From: Isoetes taiwanensis
Taxonomy: Eukaryota > Streptophyta > Lycopodiopsida > Isoetales > Isoetaceae
Assembly: GCA_021234155.1 (NCBI GenBank)
Contig: JAJEKV010000020.1
Span: forward strand, 6,490,563-6,554,562
Direction: 5' to 3'
DNA length: 64,000 nt
Shown here: positions 1 through 11,790 of the stretch, in pieces
How positions within the stretch are numbered: the stretch's first letter is position 1
Layout: each line of letters opens with the position of its first letter
Made by a program: the position numbers and the translations under genes
The notes under the pieces: generated by a model
Seen by the model: only the letters and a program-made list of their open reading frames with translations
Database searches by the model: none
What the model was told of the DNA's origin: nothing

Positions 1-425
1 ACCTTTTTCTATACCCTTCAGAATCTGCAATTGCGTTAAATTTACAAAATAACAGTGTAGAATTTCATACTTCTTACTTTGTTTAAATCAGGCCAGTTTT
101 CATGATGGCAATATTTGAAATGAACCCAGTTTGCCATGCTCATTTAAACACTTCTAAGAAACAAAGATAACTTCGAGTCTATGCACAACACATGCATATC
201 TGAACCAAATAACTTGCAGTGTACCCATAATAATGCAGCATCCGTGCCAATATCAAAAAGGCATTCACAAGTAATAAAGCATCTCTAAATTCTACAGTTA
301 ATCCTTCAACAAGTAAACTGTGCAACAGACTTAAATTCACAACACATATAACCAACAAAAAATCTAGCTTTTCGGAAGAAATTTACAAAAGCATCCTTAA
401 TCTTCTTAACAGATTTAAACCTAAT
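1..425. other. RPL27A 3' flank
   Basis: This is AT-rich sequence downstream of the minus-strand ribosomal protein gene. It presumably holds the 3' untranslated region and terminator. I see no second gene or repeat here. Confidence 0.5.
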
Positions 426-875
426 CTAAGCAGTGAGGAGCACTGCACCACCAGCATCTTTGATCTTCTTCTCAGCAAGCTTAGAAATAAGCTTAGCCTT
501 CACAACAAGAGGAACCTGAGGAAGCTGACCTTTACCTAAAACCTTAAAAAAATTATGTTGAGTAACATCCAAAAGAAGCCCTTTTCCGGAGCTGCCAGCG
601 GCTATGGCCTTCTCATGGACATCTTCAGGAACCAAGGACCAAAGCATTTCTACATTGACAGTAGGGCAGAATTGCAAGTTCTTCTTCAAGTGGTAATGAC
701 GCATGCCTACCTTTCCAAAATAGCCAGGATGGTATTTGTCGAAAAGGATTCTGTGGTGGTGCATGCCTCCGGCGTTACCTCGTCCTCCCGGATGCTTCCG
801 GTGCTTGCCAATACGGCCATGTCCGGCGCTCACATGCCCTCTCTTTTTGCGATGTTTCTTCAATCTGGTGGTCAT
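426..875 (-). CDS. RPL27A: 60S ribosomal protein L27a (uL15)
   Basis: This is a single-exon ORF of 149 residues, close to the usual 146-148 of plant and animal L27a. It starts [20 protein letters not shown] and continues through the Gly/His-rich loop ([20 protein letters not shown], about residues 20-40) that contacts rRNA. The [14 protein letters not shown] segment follows, and the uL15 core ends near [11 protein letters not shown]. The protein is a structural component of the large cytosolic ribosomal subunit. Lack of introns is usual for plant L27a genes. The reading frame is undamaged, which suggests a working gene. The start is the only ATG in front of the conserved N-terminus. Two telo-box motifs lie just upstream and a MITE lies 120 bp upstream of the ATG. 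Confidence 0.96.
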   Translation of the reverse strand: MTTRLKKHRKKRGHVSAGHGRIGKHRKHPGGRGNAGGMHHHRILFDKYHPGYFGKVGMRHYHLKKNLQFCPTVNVEMLWSLVPEDVHEKAIAAGSSGKGLLLDVTQHNFFKVLGKGQLPQVPLVVKAKLISKLAEKKIKDAGGAVLLTA

Positions 876-929
876 CTCGCCGGATCCTGCAGACTAAGAA
901 CGAACAAGCAAACAAAATCTGTTTGTAGG

Positions 930-960
930 TTAGGGTTTTGATCTTAGGGTTTGATTAGGG
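930..960 (-). promoter_or_regulatory. Telo-box motifs of RPL27A
   Basis: Read on the minus strand, the motif AAACCCTAA occurs at 930-938 and 944-952, and a GGCCCTAA lies at 955-962. Telo-boxes near site-II-like GGCCC motifs are characteristic of promoters and leaders of plant ribosomal protein genes. Here they lie 55-80 bp upstream of the start codon, so they may be in the 5' leader or the core promoter. Confidence 0.7.
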
Positions 961-995
961 CCGTCGGATGGAAGATGGTCCCAGCCTATGTGTAA

Positions 996-1353
996 GGGTG
1001 CATCCCCATTATCGTAGAACCCAGTTCTTTCTGGGAGCTTTGCCATGTAAGCAAAGCAAAGGCATTTGCGTGCCGACCATTCCCATTGCAGTTGAGTGCT
1101 CCTAAACCTGAAATCATAGCAAGAAACAAATCATAATCGATCTCTTCACTAGAAGACAAATCAAATCCAGCAAGAGGACAAACCCGGCTCTGAATTCAGC
1201 AATTCGGAAGTCCTCTCGCACTTCCGAGTTTTTTTTAAGTTGCCTTTGCCACGAAGTAAGGCTGGAGAAGAGATAATGCGACCAAATGTTTTTTGTCGCT
1301 ACTTGCCACGAAGCAAAGGCAAGGTGACATAACATACTAATGGGGATGCACCC
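996..1353. mobile_element. Tourist-like MITE (PIF/Harbinger type)
   Basis: This 358-bp element is bounded by inverted repeats GGGTGCATCCCCATTA (left) and its complement (right). It is flanked by the 3-bp target duplication TAA at 993-995 and 1354-1356. TIRs starting with runs of G and a TAA/TTA duplication fit non-autonomous PIF/Harbinger elements. It has no transposase. It sits 120 bp upstream of the RPL27A start codon, so it may lie within the promoter or 5' leader. Confidence 0.8.
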
Positions 1354-1356
1354 TAA

Positions 1357-2868
1357 GTAACATCTCGCCAAGCAGGTTAACCGACGTTTTATTGGCTAGG
1401 CCAATCAAAGCAACGCTACGAGGCAAAGTTTCCTTACGGAAATTTTACCCCTTAATCAATCTGTCTGAAACTCATTCGCATTATTTATGTTATTCATTTT
1501 TTCCTCAACAATCTTGCTTTCATGCATTATGCATTATTTGTACAAGAAATTTATCGCGGCGGCCAAGGCCACCGCAAACATTTCTCTTTCCCAACCCCTC
1601 GTCTGTACCCAACTGAGTGAAACAAAAAATATTGTTCACAGTGCCCAAGATCTACCGACTCACTTATCGGTTAGAATTTTGTCTGGTAGCAGAATACTTA
1701 TAGATGATCTAGTTGTGTGCATTGTGTTATAGTTTAGATGACTGATGGAATTAAATGCTCCATTTGCGCATTTAGAATGGTATTTGACTTACTTTCCAAA
1801 TTTAAATGCTTTGTGTGCGCGGTTACAATGGTATTAAACTTACTTTACAAAGGTCTTAGTTCAAAGGAACCAATCTACCTAGATCAAATGCCTCAATTCA
1901 TGGAATTACTCATAAAGCCTACGGATAAGTGTTACCCTTAGATGCAAGCCGATCTTAAGAAGAAGAAAAAGAAGAACGTGGAGAAGAAAACCTACCGAAA
2001 GTAGAGCTGGAGATAAAGCAAAACATATCGCATTCTCTCTAAATTTTGAACATCCCAATGTAGGCAAAGCGAATCCGGAGGCAGATTAGAGTCGGATCCG
2101 CCATAAATGCATTCAACTCAACATCCATCCTCCTCACAGAAGAATTAGCCTTTTCTGAATTTAGGAAAACCGAAAATAACGTACGTGTCAAACTGTGGGC
2201 TTTTCTCAGCCCAGAAATATTAGACATCTATTTTTTAAGAACAAAATAGACTGCTTTACATAGGTAGTGATGAATCACCATGGAGAGGTTTTTTTGTATG
2301 TCTCCTAAAGAAGAATCTTATCTAACCATGTCATTCTTGCTTACTTGTTTCTCAGGTGCCTGCAAAAAATTTGAAGCTTGTAGTTCTTCACCGCTTGTCT
2401 AAAGCTGCCATTCCATGTATGAATTTCCAGAAAGGTTTTTTGTGGCTTCCAATCATATTAGTGCAGGTTTAGATGATGCTTTATCTTTATCTGATGCTAA
2501 GGGTGCCAAACAAGTTATTTGAATTAATAGAAGCTTTATTTGCATTGATGCATGTTAGATTTTTCTGTAGACTTGGTGGTAGGTGGGAGGTGCTTATTGT
2601 GTTCTTTTGCAGACTTGGTAATAGGTGCTAGCTGCTTTCTCTAGGTACAGATTCACTCCATTTCTTTGGTCAGGCCGTCCATTCATGATTGCTTATAGTC
2701 ATATTCTGGTCGGTTTAGTCTTCTGTATCCTTCGATTCTGGCCTTAGTTATCTAGGAGGCAGCATGCTTGTCTAGTATCAGTTAACTTAGTCTTTTTCCT
2801 TGCCTTGTACTTGCTTTTTGATTGATTCTTGTATTCCTTTTTTTTTTTTTTTTGCATAACAATGCCTT
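1357..2868. other. Unassigned intergenic sequence
   Basis: I recognise no gene. A loosely repeated phrase (aatggtatt..acttactttcc/ac) occurs twice within 1741-1850, and a GCAGACTTGGT phrase is repeated near 2570 and 2612. Short ORFs here have no recognisable domain. Confidence 0.4.
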
Positions 2869-5299
2869 GTGAACATGACAAGGCACGGAATCTTGTCGTT
2901 CTTTAATAGAGCGAATAAAGATATGCCTTCTAGTAACAGCAGCCACAACACTCAAGTACACAATGTCGAAGATACTAGTACTCACTCTCATAATGTTCAA
3001 CCTTCAAGTACTGGTCTAAATGATGTTGAAGTCTCAATGGAGGCTGAATTTACTATGCAAGCAAGTACTTTTACCATTTCTTATGATCAGCCTCCATGTA
3101 TTGATGCAAAGAAAGTAGAAAACAAGAAGAGGAAAAGGAAATCTACTGATTGGATATAAGATAGAGAGTTTCAACCTGAATGGGCAGGTAGATTTCCATT
3201 CATAAAAGGTGATGAGTTTGGAATATCAAAATATGCAACAAGGATGCGGTGTACTGCATTCTATGAGAAGAAGATCATTGATGGAAAGAAATTAAGAGTA
3301 CGAGATGGAACACAAAAGAAGAGTGGAGGCATTTGCAAGTTGTTGGGGAGTACAAAATACATTTGAAGAAGCAAGACTTGCCAATCGTAGCACCAATAAG
3401 AACATTGCTACAAAATGACGGATAAGAATTTGAAATCAAAGTTGTTCAATTGCAATCACTATTTCATGTCTTGAAACGAGGTAAGCCTTTGCATGATTAT
3501 CCCGCGCATGAGCATCTTCTAGTATTGTTGCCCATTCCAGACTTTCCAACCACTCGTTGGTCTATCCAAAGTGGCAAGGAATTTGCAAAATGCATCGATC
3601 AAGTGCCACTAGCTGATTTGAGGGAAGTTATGCAAAGTAGTGATTATTTTGCCATATCATTGGATGAAGCTTTCGCCAAGGATATGTGTTCTTGCTTATG
3701 TATGACTATTTATGTTGTGAATGCTTATGTTAGACACCTATATAATGCTGGAATTAAGTGTTTAGAAAAAAATGCTGCTTCTGAAAATATTTATGATGTT
3801 GTTCAAGATGCTTTAATGACAGATTTGGGGTTGTCACCAAATGAAATTGAAGCTTTTTTTTATAGGCTTGGATGGTTGCTCGGTAATGCAAGGCTGTCGG
3901 AATGGTTTAACAGTGAGAGTTCAAACAAATTTAGCATCATATGCTTTGGGCATCCATTGCATGGCGCACCAGATGCATCTTGCTTGTAAAATTATTGATA
4001 ACTTTGACTATGTCAGGAGGATCGAAGGCTTGGTGAGTGATTCCTACAACTTCTTTTGTCGTAGCTCAAAAAGATATGGACTCGTCTCCAACTTTCAATT
4101 ATTAAGTGCTGAAAATTTTTTATTTCATGTTGCAATATGCATAGGATTTGTAAATTCAAAAGGTATATGGCTAGCCTGACAAAAGGGTTGAAGTTATTGA
4201 AGAATGTGAACACACGATGGGTTCTCTTTATAAACCAGCAGCACGCTTATTTCAAGGGTATCCATCTTTGGTCAGCTTAATGGATAAACCCTCTACCATT
4301 GGGAAAGAGATGGCTGAAAGAGACAATGCACAAGAATTGCTTACTAGGCTGACAGACTTAGAAACATTGCTCACTTTAACAGGTATTTCTATTTTATTAC
4401 GCATGCATAAGTTGGGGAAGCATTCTATTGTGCCTATTCTTCTATTCTAATGATTGCATGCATGTCTATTGCTTTGTAGGTTTGTTGCCCATGTTAAGGG
4501 AAATGAACATGCTAATATTGTTGGCACAATAGCGCAAAACGTATATTCCTGCGTATGTTCATGCTAGAAAAAGGGTATGCCTCGCCCTAGATGGTTTGTA
4601 TCCCACTTCACCAGATGTGCCATACCACAAAGAAAAATTCATGGCATGGCTCAATTTGGTTCATATTGAAGGCGAGAATTTTGCTAGTTTTCTAGACTAT
4701 GATTCAAAGGGGAAATTGTGCATGAAGGTGCATCTCATCTAGTTCAAGTAAGAGTCTTGAGATAAAATTAAGTCTTTGCAATCATTTACTAATAAAAAAT
4801 TATATTGCTTGTGTTGTCTAGATGTATGTAAGCAAGAGAAGAATCCGAGGAGGACTTGTGCGATAAAAAATATTAGGATCTGAGATAGTGCATGGGGCAA
4901 TTAGTGGAGATGCTTTATTGCAGCAGCAAAAACTTTGGATACACCATGTAGAGTCAATGTCACGAACTGGAGCAGCCAAAAGAGTTTGGGTCAATTACAA
5001 GGTTGTGGCTATGGCTAAATAATACTCAAGTTGTACAAGATCAAATGCCAAAATATTTTGAACTTGCTATGCTATGTCAAACCATGATTCTTGGATTGGT
5101 CGAAGATGAAAGAATTTTTAGTGTTATGGGATACTTGAAGAACAAAGTGCGTGATAGGCTTCACAAGAACTTAGATCTCTGTTTAAGAGCATATGCTTCC
5201 AATTATACGATTGCCAATTTTCCATATGAAAGAGCATTGGCTATATGGGCTTTAACATGTAGAAGAGAGCGTCATCAACTGCCACAAAATGCAACATAG
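2869..5299 (+). pseudogene. hAT-superfamily transposase-like pseudogene
   Basis: A series of plus-strand fragments in different frames lines up with hAT-type proteins of the zinc-finger/DUF4371 sort. The N-terminal part opens with RHGILSFFNR. A FQPEWAGRFPFIKG/RCTAFYEK segment (3165-3270) resembles the N-terminal zinc-binding domain. SDYFAISLDEA (about 3640) marks the first catalytic acidic region. CMAHQMHLACKIID (about 3955-3995) precedes the all-alpha insertion. The C-terminal dimerisation motif DERIFSVMGYLKNKVRDRL is near 5105-5160. Stops and frameshifts separate the parts, so no transposase can be made. I did not find TIRs or a target duplication with confidence. It could also be a domesticated gene that later decayed. 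Confidence 0.75.
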
Positions 5300-5652
5300 C
5301 AAACAAAAATTATTTCATCTGGTTGGAGTGCATTGAATTGATTTGAAGGAGCTAGTTTGAATATAGGAGTAAAAGCTCAATTAGTATTTTCAGTACAGTT
5401 TCGACTCTTTGCTTTTTCTGCACAATGTAAAACAGTATATGACAAGGTTAGTCTCAGCAATTCATTTGTTTTGCAGCTTCACTTTATATTTTGCAACCAA
5501 GTTTGATTTGGTTATTTTATATTATGCATGTTCTGTTCTTACAGGCTAGATACAACACAATATTTACATGAATTGAGCATTCTGATCATGCACAATGTAA
5601 AACTCATTGGCTGCTAATATTTGCAACCAAGTTTAATCGCATCGATCTGAGA

Positions 5653-6150
5653 CATCGGATCGCCATTCTAGAATGGGACGAGCATGCATGTCATGCATGC
5701 ATGCGGGCGGCGCATGCCCGTTTTGGGTTGGGAGTTCGCTATTTCAAAAGGCCAGATCCACGTCTCATCGGCGCTTCCTCTTCTCTCAGCAGTACCTTCT
5801 TCTCTTTGAATTCTTTCCAGGCAGGGGAGGGGCTTCTTCCTGCCTGGTTTAGCCAATTTGGCGTATCTTTCTTGCTATCCTTTAGTGGCCTTTGGCCTCG
5901 TCCTGTGACCTCGTCCTTGATCCTAGTTTGTAAGGAAGTTCTCCGGTAGTGGGCGTTTTGTTGGTTTTTGCGAGTCCCATTCTAGAATCGTGATCGATCC
6001 GGAGACATCGATCGCCATTCTAGAATGGGACGAGCATGCATGTCATGCATGCATGCGGCGGCGCATGCCCGTTTTGGGTTGGGAGTTCGCTATTTAAAGT
6101 GCAAGCCAGATCCACGCCTCATCGGCGCTTCCTCTTCTCAGCATCCGTCT
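5653..6150 (+). repeat. Tandem promoter-like repeats with heat-shock-element palindromes
   Basis: Two direct copies of about 145 bp (5653-5800 and 6006-6150), 352 bp apart, share the palindrome CCATTCTAGAATGG (5663-5676, 6015-6028). The core TTCTAGAA satisfies the heat-shock-element pattern TTCnnGAA. Each is followed by overlapping CATGCATG (RY-type) motifs and a TATTTCAAAA/TATTTAAAG box about 75 bp downstream, then a pyrimidine-rich stretch. Two further TTCTAGAA copies lie at 5977-5990 and 6655-6668, each preceded by the same GTTTGTTGGTTT..GCGAGTC phrase. What the repeats drive is not evident. Confidence 0.65.
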
Positions 6151-6544
6151 TCTCTTTGAACCCACCCTCCCCTTCTTTGTTTATTGTACAAGTTACGTTT
6201 ATCATGTTTTTCCACCCATTTGGGTGATGCTTTTTTTTCCACCCATTTGGGTGATGCTATTCTCCGGTATGTTTCTCGTTTGTTGTGTAGGTGATGTGCG
6301 TGTGTGTTGGTTGGCGGCGGCATCCGTTTCGACTTCTCCATGCGGGGTTTTGGGGCGATTCTATGCCTTACGCTTGTCTAAGCCCCTTGCCAAGGCTTAT
6401 CAAGAGGGTTTTTCCTCAAAACCCGAAAAGGGCGGGTTTTTAATCCCGGTGATAAGCTTTTGGGCAGTACATCGACCACTCATCTGTTAGCATTGTATTT
6501 GTTTTGGGGTCCAAATGATATAATTGGATTTCCCTTTATTTTTC

Positions 6545-6616
6545 GTGGGTAGTTCGCATGTGTGCGGCTACCCACTGTCCACCATTGTAGAAAATCTGCT
6601 GAGATGAATGAGAAGC
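6545..6616 (+). repeat. Hairpin plus copia gag fragment, also at 60944-61014
   Basis: The segment begins with an imperfect hairpin (GTGGGTAG..CTACCCAC). It then reads STIVENLLR..MRSK, a phrase typical of copia gag proteins just before the zinc knuckle. Nearly the same 70 bp occurs in inverted orientation at 60944-61014, at the truncated edge of the second copia element. Confidence 0.7.
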
Positions 6617-8056
6617 CTATCTATCCCGGGCGCTTTGTTGGTTTCTTGCGAGTCCCATTCTAGAATGTTTATTTTATTTATGTTCTGTTCTTACTGTTCT
6701 TACAGGTCAGGAACTCACAGTGATGCATGTTCACAGGTTAAGAGAAGAGGGAATTTAGCATCACATATAAAGAGGGAATTTAGCATCACCGATAAGAGCT
6801 ATAAAATGATGCATGTCTACAAGTTTAGAGAAGAGGGAATTTAGTATATACATAAGAGCTATAGAATGAAGCATATCTGTCTCTATTTAGATACATGTTC
6901 TTACAGGATAGAACAATATAAGATTTACAGATTAGGTACTATGAAGAGGAGGAGGAATTCAAAACATTGATGCGTATTTACAAATTGCATGGTCAGTAGG
7001 TCAATTTTGGTAAAATGAACATAGTATTAGATTGGTTTAGGGTATGAACAATGGTTTCAGTCAGGTGCTAAAGACAAGAATATATTTAATTCGACATGCA
7101 GCAAACCTTGTGGGCATCGGATCAGTGGATATCTATCTGGTTTTGACATCAGAAAGAATCAAGTCTTCTAATCAATTGTGCTATGCAAAATCTGGGAGGG
7201 AAGATCGACCTTTCCGTAATGAAAAAAACATTGTTCACTGTCTACGATTTAGGATATTTTCAAATTTTGTTTAACATTTCGACCACCCAATTGTTAACAT
7301 TCAAAAACATGGAAATGTTAACAATCTTTCGAAATGTTAAAATTTAGGACAACACATTCTACTTAAATGAGAATTTCAACTTATTTGGCCCTCATTTATC
7401 ACTTTCGGGATTTTTAGGTTAAGAGTGAGAAATCGTTAACACTTCCTTTAGAATGGTATTTTACATAAGATCAAAACATGGTTCCTTAACCGGAAGCACA
7501 TGGGTTTGGAAAATATATGTGATGGGTTCCCCATTGGAAAATACACGTCTGCACATAAATCTACAATGGTTCATTATTAATCGTTAATACTAACGGTTTC
7601 CAAGCATGGGTCTTATATTTTAACATTTACGTTATCTTTAGGAGATTTTACACTTGGGGTATAACCTTTATAAGATCAAAACATGGTTCCTTAACCGGAA
7701 GCACATGGGGTTGGAAAATATATGTGATGGGTTCCCCATTGGAAAATACACGTCTGCACATTAATCTACAATGGTTCATTATTAATCGTTAATACTAAGG
7801 GTTTCCAAGCATGGGGAATCAATTGCAAGTAAGAATCGTTTCGTGAGATGCTATAAATCATGAGGGAATAACTAAGTTGATTGAATCAATGTCGACATCA
7901 CAACGAGAATTGATTCTTGACATCAACTGTGCTTTGTGAAATCATTGTCTATGGAAAGCTAAGCCAAGGTGCCTAGCCCTTTTTATATTTCCAAGTTAAT
8001 GTACCCTAGGTCTTGGCATATCTAAACAAATTGTTAACAAGTTGTGTTCAATAGTG
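6617..8056. repeat. Mostly unassigned, with a 205-bp-period duplication
   Basis: I see no gene. A block of about 147 bp starting TAAGATCAAAACATGG occurs at 7466-7612 and again at 7671-7818 with only a few differences. Short repeats of GAGGGAATTTAGCATCAC occur at 6750-6790. Otherwise the region is AT-rich and unrecognised. Confidence 0.6.
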
Positions 8057-8067
8057 TTTTTTTTTTA

Positions 8068-8705
8068 TTACGGGGCTGGCCAGGATGGACCAACTCAGCA
8101 TAGCGTATCTGAATGTCATCATATGCCGGACAACTCTGAAGGGTGTGGCATTCGTCTTCCACAGCTCCAACCTGGCAGCATTGACAAAGCCTCTCCTGAC
8201 GCAGCTTCCCAACCCATCTCCCAGTCTCAATCTCTAGATGGTGTGCACTTGTGCATATAGAGGCAATGCAGTGCGCAGGTAGCATTGCGGGCCCCGCTCC
8301 AACCTGGGATTTATGTGGCATTGATAATGTGCCGTCTTGACATGTTCAAGGGTGCTGGCATCCCATACCTTAGTGAGGAAGCATGCGTCAAGGTATTGTC
8401 TCAGACTATGCGATCTGCCTCTGTTTTTATTTGGACACACCTGTGCTCCTGCACATTCCATCTGGCCAGCCACTCTCTTTTCCTCCAAGCAGGCTTTTAG
8501 GCATTGAGGCCCCATTGCCATAGTGTAAGCGAGGTGAGGGAGACGAGTATCACCCATGCTGACCACCTTCTGAAAGTAGACGATATGTCTGTTAAGGGCT
8601 CCTCTTTGAAGAGGCAAGAAACTTGTTTCCTGCAACGGTATCTGGTATGGGACTGTGGACTTCATCTCCAGGGCCCGTGCCAAGAAAGCTTTCTGCACCT
8701 GCTCC
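8068..8705 (-). pseudogene. LINE ORF2, C-terminal part
   Basis: A 157-residue open segment (8234-8707) continues directly from the reverse-transcriptase half beyond 13232. It is followed in another frame by a cysteine-rich tail containing HHLEIETGRW and RLCQCCQVGAVEDECHTLQS (8110-8240). This Cys/His tail (C-x2-C..E..H..C) is typical of the 3' end of LINE ORF2 proteins. A frameshift near 8235 separates the two parts. The poly(T) run at 8057 on the plus strand follows immediately. Confidence 0.8.
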
Positions 8706-9888
8706 AAGTAAGCAAAATTTCATTATTTTTGGACAATACCTGAATTTATGGACCATTTTTTTGCCTTCTCGCATCAATGACTCTTTTCCATACACTAATT
8801 GACATCCCCTGCGAGTGCTGCATATGGTTCAGCAACACGCACAAGAATCATGATAGTGTTGGGTAGCTTCTTCTTAGTGAAAGGAGCCCAAGCATAAATG
8901 ATAGTCTATCTCAATGTGGTCACTAGTAGTCGTTGGCCATCTGAGGCTCTTCAGTAGCATACCCTACCCAAGTAGGGCACATGAGATCGTTCGGGCGCGC
9001 TAACAATGGGGCTCTTCAATATCATATCCTAACCAAGTAAGGCATCTTCATTCACATCCTTCGGTCAACCTTTCATGACCATCAGGGATGTATCCCTCCA
9101 TGAATCCTTTCAATCTAGAACATTAACAATGACATAGGAAACATGTTTCTTGAAGACGTGCTAAACAAACAATGGGTCTCTTCAATAGCATATCCTAACC
9201 AAGTAGGGCATCTCCATTCACATCTCCAAGTCAGTCAATATTTTATCCCCATCAGAGATGTATCATTCCATGAATCATTTCAAGCTAAAACCTCACAATG
9301 ACGGTAGGAAACATGTTTATTGAAAATAATGAAAGATTTGGAAACACATGTCTTACCGCGAGTCCATAAGCATACTGAAAATAGACAGTGCCAACTTCGA
9401 TGAAAGTGTATTTATGTCGCAAAGTGTAGTAGCCCAAATGGCACACATGGCTTTGGCATTGCAGGTAGTCCATATATAATGAAATAGTCCGGACCCTTCG
9501 GTGACGGGTCTATAAAGATACAAAATCCTTCCCCAAAGTATGAACGTTATAGAAGTGCCAGATTTCACATTCTAGATGAATCAAATTATACCTGGTTAAT
9601 TGTGTTGCCCTGTTACTATCTTCTACCTGCCTTCATTTTGGTTTCGAGGGTGCTAGCCCGGTCTATCTCATACACATCATCCTAGTTATAGAGGATAAAT
9701 GAGCTCTTATCCTCCCATAAAGTGTCTGCACCCTGACTTCAAACACCTCTTCAACACCAACACCGACTACCCGGTTGGGGCTTCTTGAATCATCGGTGAA
9801 ATGTCTTGGCAAGAAACCTGGCTGTGAATCTCTAAATATGTTCCACCATCTATAAACAGTGAAAGACATTTCATTAGAAATTGGGCGC

Positions 9889-10081
9889 CCGCCTCGTTTC
9901 CAAGATTGGACCTCAAATTGGGCGCCCGCCCAATCTGAGGGCAAATTTTTTTTTTTTTTTTGCTCCTAAATTGGGCGCCCGCCCAATTTGGACGCACCAA
10001 ATATGGCATCCGCCCGCCCAATCTGGTCAGCCCAAATTGGGATTTGGTGTGTCCAAATTGGGCGCCCGCCCAATTTGAGGG

Positions 10082-10114
<33 letters not shown>

Positions 10115-10150
10115 CCCTTCAAATTAGGCGTCCGCCCTAATTGGGCTCTC
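9889..10150. repeat. GC-rich palindrome array 1
   Basis: Five or six copies of an interrupted palindrome with core TTGGGCGCCCGCCCAA, usually flanked by AAA and TTT, lie about 40-75 bp apart (near 9889, 9913, 9968, 10050 and 10118, with a half copy near 10011). A T-run (9948-9961) and an A-run of about 30 (10083-10112) lie between copies, so the segment could fold into a large hairpin. Related single sites occur at 11388, 11632, 11773 and 12838 within the same TIR element. Confidence 0.8.
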
Positions 10151-10602
10151 CATATTGGTCGCCCTCCCTGTTCCAATGCACAGGCTCCAAATTGGACCAC
10201 CAAACAACTTGCCTGGCAACTTTGGGCCACCTTGTTGGGCGCGTGTTGAGCCATATATATGTTCACTTCCAAGCACTCCATCTGACAACAACAATATATA
10301 CACATGCCTAATGCAAACCCTCTAGCTCTGTGATTTCAAATAACAGAAGTTCTCACCTCATCTTCAAACCTACAGTTGGGCTCATCACCTCATGATCATT
10401 GTGTCACTGCAGGCTGTAATAAGCTAACAGAAACATGGGTACTTAGATTTTCATTAGCCGAAGATCAATGCTCAATGATGCATTAGAGTTACATTAAAAA
10501 TACTCTAGAATTGCAAGAAAATGGCAGCAAAACATGGAAGTAGTAGCGCATTACACTAGCGCATGCTACATGCTAATGAAAACACCAAAACTTACATTGT
10601 GA

Positions 10603-10675
10603 GGCAAAGCGCCTAGTTGAGAGCCGTCCACAAGCGCCTAGTCGAGAGCCGCCCACAAGCGCCTAGTTGAGAGTC
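10603..10675. repeat. Triple 29-bp tandem repeat
   Basis: The unit GCGCCTAGTTGAGAGCCG, with a CCACAA linker, is present three times in a row with small differences. It lies inside the 8710-13227 TIR element, downstream of the palindrome array. A related phrase (AACTAGGCGCTCAA) occurs at 33353, just after the gypsy element. Confidence 0.7.
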
Positions 10676-11219
10676 GTAATGGCAGATGGCGAGATGCCTG
10701 AAGGCAATATTGAGTTGAGGGAGGGAAATTTGAATTTGAATTTGAATTCTGACAAGCACGTAAATGGTCCACGTGGCCACTTTAATTTGAAATTTGAAAT
10801 GCTCACGAAAAGGTGGGTTTATTTTGTGACGCATAATGGGCCCACCAAATATGCACTAGAGCGTTCCACGTGTCCATCATGCATGCAATAGTTTTGGACG
10901 TGTTTTTGCTCATGTAAGACCTCATTTCAAAGGTGCAAGGTCGTCTTTTCTTCCTTCTCCATTCCGGATCCTCCTTTACCAGGGCGCCCATCATCTAGAA
11001 GATATTTTGAAGTGTTTTTGCATGTTCGAGACTGGCAAAGGTAGGCGCATCTCCTTTGTCTATTATTTTTTATTCTTTTTTATAGATGCCCACATCTCCC
11101 TTGCATTTTGGCATGCATTAAACGTTAAAAGGATGGTATTGTGTGCATGTTAAACATTAAAAGTGTAAGGAGGATACCATGTTAGGTAAAAGATTTGATA
11201 TAGCATGAGCTAACTGTAA

Positions 11220-11790
11220 CATTTGACAAACATGAGAAACAATAATAAAAAAAATGATTGGAACGTGTCAAACGAATGATTGGAATGTGTCAAACGAATG
11301 ATTGTAATGCACATATTACTTGTACCTGAAATTGGGGCCCAATTTCAAGGCCCATAACAACAGTCATCTTGTGAAATGGGGCAACTCAAATAGGGCGACC
11401 GCCCAATTTGGAGGCCCCAAACAACTAAATCCTTATTTATTTACAAATTTATTAACTACTAAATGGTTATTTATTTACAAATTTATTTATTAACTACTAA
11501 ATGGTTATTTATTTACAAATTTATTGTAACTAGTCGTGATTGAAATTGGGCTTAATCACGAATTTGAGTCTTGTCTGAGTCCTTCCTATCCTTGCAACTA
11601 GCCTATTGTTCTGGACCGAATGTGAAGGCCCCTCTCGAAATTGGGCGACCGTAGAATTTGAGTCTTGTCTGAGAGTCCTTCCTGTCCTTGCAACTAGTCT
11701 ATTGTTCCCCGAACGAATGTGAAGGCCCTCTTGCCTTGTCCGAGTCCCCCGTCTTGTCTTGTCTTGTAATAAATCCGGCGACCGCCCAAT
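11220..11790. repeat. Cluster of short tandem repeats
   Basis: Three kinds of tandem repeat follow each other. A 22-bp unit (AATGATTGGAAYGTGTCAAA) spans 11250-11310. A unit of about 45 bp (TTATTTATTTACAAATTTAT with ACTACTAAATGG) is present three times across 11425-11525. A unit of about 100 bp (GAGTCTTGTCTGAGTCCTTC..GAATGTGAAGGCCC) is present twice at 11568-11730, each copy followed by a copy of the GC-rich palindrome. All are inside the TIR element. Confidence 0.65.

Noticed and set aside
555-941. A 128-codon plus-strand ORF
   Set aside because: It is the antisense shadow of RPL27A; the minus-strand product is unmistakable.
8235-8500. tRNA or snoRNA genes in this and other intergenic stretches
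   Set aside because: No cloverleaf with B-box-like GGTTCGANTCC was seen anywhere in the window outside the gypsy primer site, which is only a 21-nt tRNA-derived match.
9889-10150. Regularly repeated palindromes as a CRISPR array
   Set aside because: Plant nuclear context, variable spacer length, degenerate repeats and no cas genes; CRISPR does not apply.
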